In this document: positions 61,279-64,000 of the stretch, in pieces
Position numbering within the stretch: position 1 is the stretch's first letter
Layout: each line of letters begins with the position of its first letter
Origin: Chitinophagales bacterium
GTDB lineage: Bacteria > Bacteroidota > Bacteroidia > Chitinophagales > Chitinophagaceae
DNA length: 64,000 bases
Reading direction: 5' to 3'
NCBI GenBank assembly: GCA_026936105.1
Contig: JAIXKI010000015.1
Coordinates: forward strand, 75,498-139,497
Translations under genes and position numbers: made by a program
The notes under the pieces: generated by a model
Told to the model about the DNA's origin: nothing
Database searches by the model: none
The model's input: only the letters and a program-made list of their open reading frames with translations

Positions 61279-62025
61279 ATGGGCTCCTTTCCGCATGACC
61301 ATATTTTACCCACAAAAGACTCAGGCCTGAAGAAAAAAGTTCAGGTTACTCAAATGTTTGATGAGATCGCAAGCCGGTATGATTTCATGAACCATTTTCT
61401 GTCTGCAGGCATAGATAAAGCCTGGCGAAGAAAAGCCATAAAAAAGCTGAAAAGAGACAATCCAAAAAAGATCCTGGATGTTGCTACCGGCACTGCAGAT
61501 ATGGCTTTGCTTGCCTGCCGCCTTCTGAAGCCCGAAAAAGTGGTTGGAATTGACCTTTCTGAAAAAATGCTGGAAGCCGGCAGAAAAAAGATTGAAAAAG
61601 AAGGTTTTAAAAACTTAATTGAATTGCAAATCAGCGATTCAGAGGCAATAAATTTTCCTGAAAATTCGTTTGATGCGGTGATAGCCGCTTTTGGTGTCCG
61701 GAACTTTGAAAACCTTGAAAAAGGCCTTACAGAAATGTTCCGGGTGCTGAAACCGGGCAGCAGGTTGGTCATTCTTGAATTTTCAAAGCCAAAGCTTAAG
61801 CCGGTAAGAGCCTTCTTTAAAGTGTACATGAAACTGGCCGCACCCAGATTGGCTCAGTGGTTCCGGCAAAACAAAGAATCTTATCAATATTTGTTTGAAT
61901 CGGCAAATTCATTTCCTGACCGCCGCCAATTTGTTGAAATTTTAAAAGAGGTGGGATTCTCCGAAACCGGATACCAGCCTTTAAGCTTAGGAATATGTTG
62001 CATCTACAGTGGACGAAAACTTTAG
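61279..62025 (+). CDS. menG: Demethylmenaquinone methyltransferase MenG/UbiE
   Basis: A 248-residue SAM-dependent methyltransferase making menaquinone. Motifs: VTQMFDEIASRYDFMNHFLS, the SAM site ILDVATGTADMALLA, VVGIDLSEKMLEAG, AFGVRNFENLEKGL, RVLKPGSRLVILEFSKP and the C-terminal SFPDRRQFVEILKEVGF. The start ATG 61279 is chosen because a TACCTTTG box lies 10 bp upstream; the longer frame would include that promoter. The last 31 bp overlap the porT start. Confidence 0.95.
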   Translation: MGSFPHDHILPTKDSGLKKKVQVTQMFDEIASRYDFMNHFLSAGIDKAWRRKAIKKLKRDNPKKILDVATGTADMALLACRLLKPEKVVGIDLSEKMLEAGRKKIEKEGFKNLIELQISDSEAINFPENSFDAVIAAFGVRNFENLEKGLTEMFRVLKPGSRLVILEFSKPKLKPVRAFFKVYMKLAAPRLAQWFRQNKESYQYLFESANSFPDRRQFVEILKEVGFSETGYQPLSLGICCIYSGRKL

Positions 62026-62741
62026 GATCAAAAGCCGGGATATTTTTTCTATCCGGAATATTATTTTTTACATCATCATTGCAGGCACAAAGAAACATCA
62101 CCGATCTCAATCTCTGGGACCATGATAACAAGCCTTTCTATTTCGGAATCAGTTTAGGTGGGAATCTTTCCCGTTTTCAGATTGCCCAGCATTCAAGGTT
62201 TCTGCAGGATGACAGCGTTTATACCGTGGAGCCTGTTTATTCCGGTGGCTTCTCGCTGGGATTGTCGGCCACCGCCAGGATCAACGACCGCTTTCAGCTT
62301 CGCTTCAATCCGCAACTCATATTCATGGAGCGTGACTTACTCTATAAACTCAAATATGCCAACTTTGAAGGCGAGGTCAACACCACCAAAAAAATTGAAT
62401 CAGTCATCGTCACTTTTCCCTTCCAATTAAAATTACAATCGGACCGTATTGATAATTTCCGGGTGTATGTATTTACTGGAATTAAAAGCGATATTGATCT
62501 TGCCAGCAATGCCCGTGCAAAAAAATCTGAAGACCTGGTAAAGATCGGTAAATATGATTATGGATTTGAACTGGGTCTTGGGTTCAATTTTTTCTTCCCG
62601 AGCTTTATTCTTTCTCCTGAGATCAAGATCAGCAACGGCGCCAGGAATATTCATAGCCGTGACCCGAACCTGATCTACTCCAGCGTACTTGACCGCATCC
62701 AGTCAAGAATGATCGCTTTTTGTATTCATATTGAGGGATAA
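61995..62741 (+). CDS. porT: PorT-like outer-membrane protein of the type IX secretion system
   Basis: A 248-residue protein with signal peptide (about 13-33, SLQAQ) and an 8-strand-type porin-like barrel: FYFGISLGGNLSRFQIAQHS, GGFSLGLSATARINDRFQLR, FNPQLIFMERDLLYKL, and GFELGLGFNFFFPSFILSPE. The position directly behind menG/ubiE, overlapping by 31 bp, is the standard one for PorT in Bacteroidota. PorT is a T9SS component of uncertain step. It fits the T9SS cargo protease 2.5 kb upstream. Confidence 0.88.
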   Translation: MLHLQWTKTLGSKAGIFFLSGILFFTSSLQAQRNITDLNLWDHDNKPFYFGISLGGNLSRFQIAQHSRFLQDDSVYTVEPVYSGGFSLGLSATARINDRFQLRFNPQLIFMERDLLYKLKYANFEGEVNTTKKIESVIVTFPFQLKLQSDRIDNFRVYVFTGIKSDIDLASNARAKKSEDLVKIGKYDYGFELGLGFNFFFPSFILSPEIKISNGARNIHSRDPNLIYSSVLDRIQSRMIAFCIHIEG

Positions 62742-62850
62742 CATTCTTCTTTAAACATACCAATACACAAAATTTCAGTTTGAAGTTTTTATTACTGTAG
62801 AAAGTTTAAAGTTTAAACATGTTATTTAATAAAGCAATATTCTTTGCTTA

Positions 62851-64000
62851 TTAAAATACAAACTCCTTTCGCTGAACATTCCATCTTACTCCCAAAGAGA
62901 TCACTGTAGTGTTGTTTGAAGTAATGGGAGCGGTTTTTGTATGAAGCTTCCGGGCAATGGCATTGAATTCCAGGAATAAATTCTCTTTTAATTCATAAGA
63001 AACCAGTAACGAAGCATAGGTCACATTTGTTTTCCATCCGCTGCCGATGAAATAGTCATATTCCGAAGTACGATACGGAGGCAGGTAAGGAAGAAAAATA
63101 TTGCTGCCAAAGCTCTCGCTGCTGGAATCCCTCCCCTGCATGTAACTGATCAGCTTCCCTTCGATCAGCCATTTGGGTGCCGGTTGATAACGGGCAATGG
63201 CAACCCATTCATTGAAATTAGCTCCCAGCGGATGTGCCAGCGGTTGATTGTAATGAGTGAAATTAGCCACAGAATCACCATGCGAATAGGTGAACGGACG
63301 TACCCGGTTCCACTCCAATTGCAGATCGAGATTTTTTATACTGAATGCATCAATATATTTTCCTCCCAACTGCAATCCCCATTTATTCACCCAGGAGCCA
63401 CGGTTCCTTTTCATTTCAGATAAAATAAATTCATCAAGGAGGAACTGCCCGTAAAACTGAAACTTCTTTGCCACATTGGCCTTCATGTCAATTCCTGCCA
63501 GTGAATTATCAAAACTTCCGTTTTGTTGTTCGATAGAACGGTAAAAGATCACTGGGTTCAGGTAACTGAAGTCAAAATGATCTTTTCTGCCAAAGACCAC
63601 AGCTTCATACAGTCCCATGTTCAGCCATTTGGTGATCCCGATATCCAGATGGTGTATGGCCGCATATTTTTTCGGGATCAGTTTGTCGCCTCCGGGAATA
63701 TAGGAAGAATGCAACTCCATGAATAGGTTCTGGTAATTAAGTTTCCAGATCCTTGTATTCAGTTTCAAAAAAAGATAAGGGCTTCCAAAATCACTCAGAA
63801 ACAAACTGCGATAGCCATTGCCAATGAAATTCCGGTCATACCCGAAGGAGACATCAATGAACCTGGCTGCACGGAAAGAAAAATATCCTTCCGCATCAAA
63901 ATAATCCACTCCGCCGGCAGCCTTGTACGTCTTGTAAAACCCGTTGCCGGGTACAGCTTTTCTGTCATTGATCCATTGCTGCACATACAAAGGGTCTCTT
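62851..64000 (-). CDS. Wzi/RemB-like outer-membrane barrel (N-terminus beyond window)
   Basis: At least 383 residues of a beta-barrel protein that runs off the window end; the reading frame stays open to 64000. Features match the capsule-assembly Wzi family and the related gliding protein RemB: FRAARFIDVSFGYDRNFIGN, GYRSLFLSDFGSPYLFLKLN, YLNPVIFYRSIEQQNGSFDN and LLVSYELKENLFLEFNAIAR. The barrel ends in VRWNVQRKEFVF. Role: surface polysaccharide binding or gliding. The signal peptide is outside the window. Confidence 0.8.
   Translation of the reverse strand, partial: RDPLYVQQWINDRKAVPGNGFYKTYKAAGGVDYFDAEGYFSFRAARFIDVSFGYDRNFIGNGYRSLFLSDFGSPYLFLKLNTRIWKLNYQNLFMELHSSYIPGGDKLIPKKYAAIHHLDIGITKWLNMGLYEAVVFGRKDHFDFSYLNPVIFYRSIEQQNGSFDNSLAGIDMKANVAKKFQFYGQFLLDEFILSEMKRNRGSWVNKWGLQLGGKYIDAFSIKNLDLQLEWNRVRPFTYSHGDSVANFTHYNQPLAHPLGANFNEWVAIARYQPAPKWLIEGKLISYMQGRDSSSESFGSNIFLPYLPPYRTSEYDYFIGSGWKTNVTYASLLVSYELKENLFLEFNAIARKLHTKTAPITSNNTTVISLGVRWNVQRKEFVF

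Noticed and set aside
62800-62820. Short AAGTTTA direct repeats near the Wzi/RemB-like gene end
   Set aside because: Two copies plus a GTTTAAAC palindrome in an A/T-rich gap; too short and low in complexity to call a repeat element without genome comparison.
1-64000. CRISPR arrays, tRNA or rRNA genes, transposases, prophage or secondary-metabolite cluster
   Set aside because: I looked for regular repeat-spacer patterns, conserved RNA segments, transposase or integrase proteins and biosynthetic gene runs, and saw none. Small RNAs without strong sequence signals could be missed.

Overview
The window reads as chromosome of a Bacteroidota bacterium, most likely Chitinophagaceae or a near relative. 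Evidence: a SusC/SusD pair, several CarboxypepD_reg/TonB-plug barrels, DUF5686 and DUF5723 outer-membrane proteins, a PafA-type phosphatase, a type IX secretion (T9SS) cargo protease, a PorT homologue directly behind menG/ubiE, few Shine-Dalgarno sequences, and repeated TAnnTTTG/A boxes (the Bacteroidota -7 element) just ahead of genes. I see no rRNA, tRNA, CRISPR array, transposase or prophage. Base composition looks even throughout, so most of this is core or lineage-specific chromosome.

Layout. 1-1.4 kb: a ferredoxin (cut by the edge) coupled to a U32-family protein. 1.6-6.5 kb: a nitrosative-stress/Fe-S repair cluster: three DUF2249 domains fused to a RIC/YtfE-type di-iron repair protein, a DUF1858-DUF2249 protein, a heme-copper-oxidase-like/NnrS-like membrane protein, a DUF59 Fe-S assembly factor, an NsrR-like Rrf2 regulator and an ArsC-like protein. 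6.6-13.5 kb: cupin, rpe, a TonB receptor, a DUF6970-like lipoprotein and a DUF5686 barrel. 13.5-21.4 kb: a hemerythrin, phoH (TTG start), a lipoprotein-crcB-DUF190 fluoride set, ppa, a TauE/DUF1634 pair, an NlpC/P60 peptidase and an ECF sigma/anti-sigma-like pair. 21.5-28.5 kb: a conserved unknown, an unusual MurC-like ligase, a beta-barrel receptor, pafA and a lipoprotein gene with a frameshifted N-terminus. 28.5-34.6 kb: a DsbA-fold protein lacking the nucleophilic Cys, clpB, a serine hydrolase, a potassium-channel-like protein with a degenerate filter, and queG.

34.6-47.2 kb: an exported unknown, an isolated SusD/SusC pair, an SRPBCC protein with an orphan ABC-2 permease, folK plus a deoxynucleoside kinase, an MFS transporter, an MBL-fold hydrolase, and a RES/Xre-MbcA-type toxin-antitoxin pair with a paired inverted repeat at its promoter, next to a YkgJ-type protein. 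47.4-64 kb: gcvP, an e(P4)-type acid phosphatase, the pyruvate dehydrogenase E2 gene, a metallophosphatase-PQQ-propeller fusion, a DUF5723 barrel, a CoA-binding protein behind a perfect inverted repeat, a small exported protein ahead of a T9SS metalloprotease, a YkuK/DUF458 protein, engB, menG-porT and a Wzi/RemB-like barrel cut by the window end.

The clearest functional unit is the 1.6-6.5 kb cluster: enzymes and scaffolds that would repair NO-damaged Fe-S and di-iron centres, with a likely Fe-S-sensing repressor in the same run and a near-palindrome at the promoter. The clearest accessory system is the RES toxin-antitoxin pair. The T9SS parts (PorT, a sorting-domain protease, a Wzi/RemB-like protein) cluster loosely in the last 7 kb. 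I found no large island of wholly unknown genes. The most unusual items are the triple-DUF2249-RIC fusion, the GMG-filter channel-like protein, the MurC-like ligase with altered motifs and the Cys-less DsbA-like protein.
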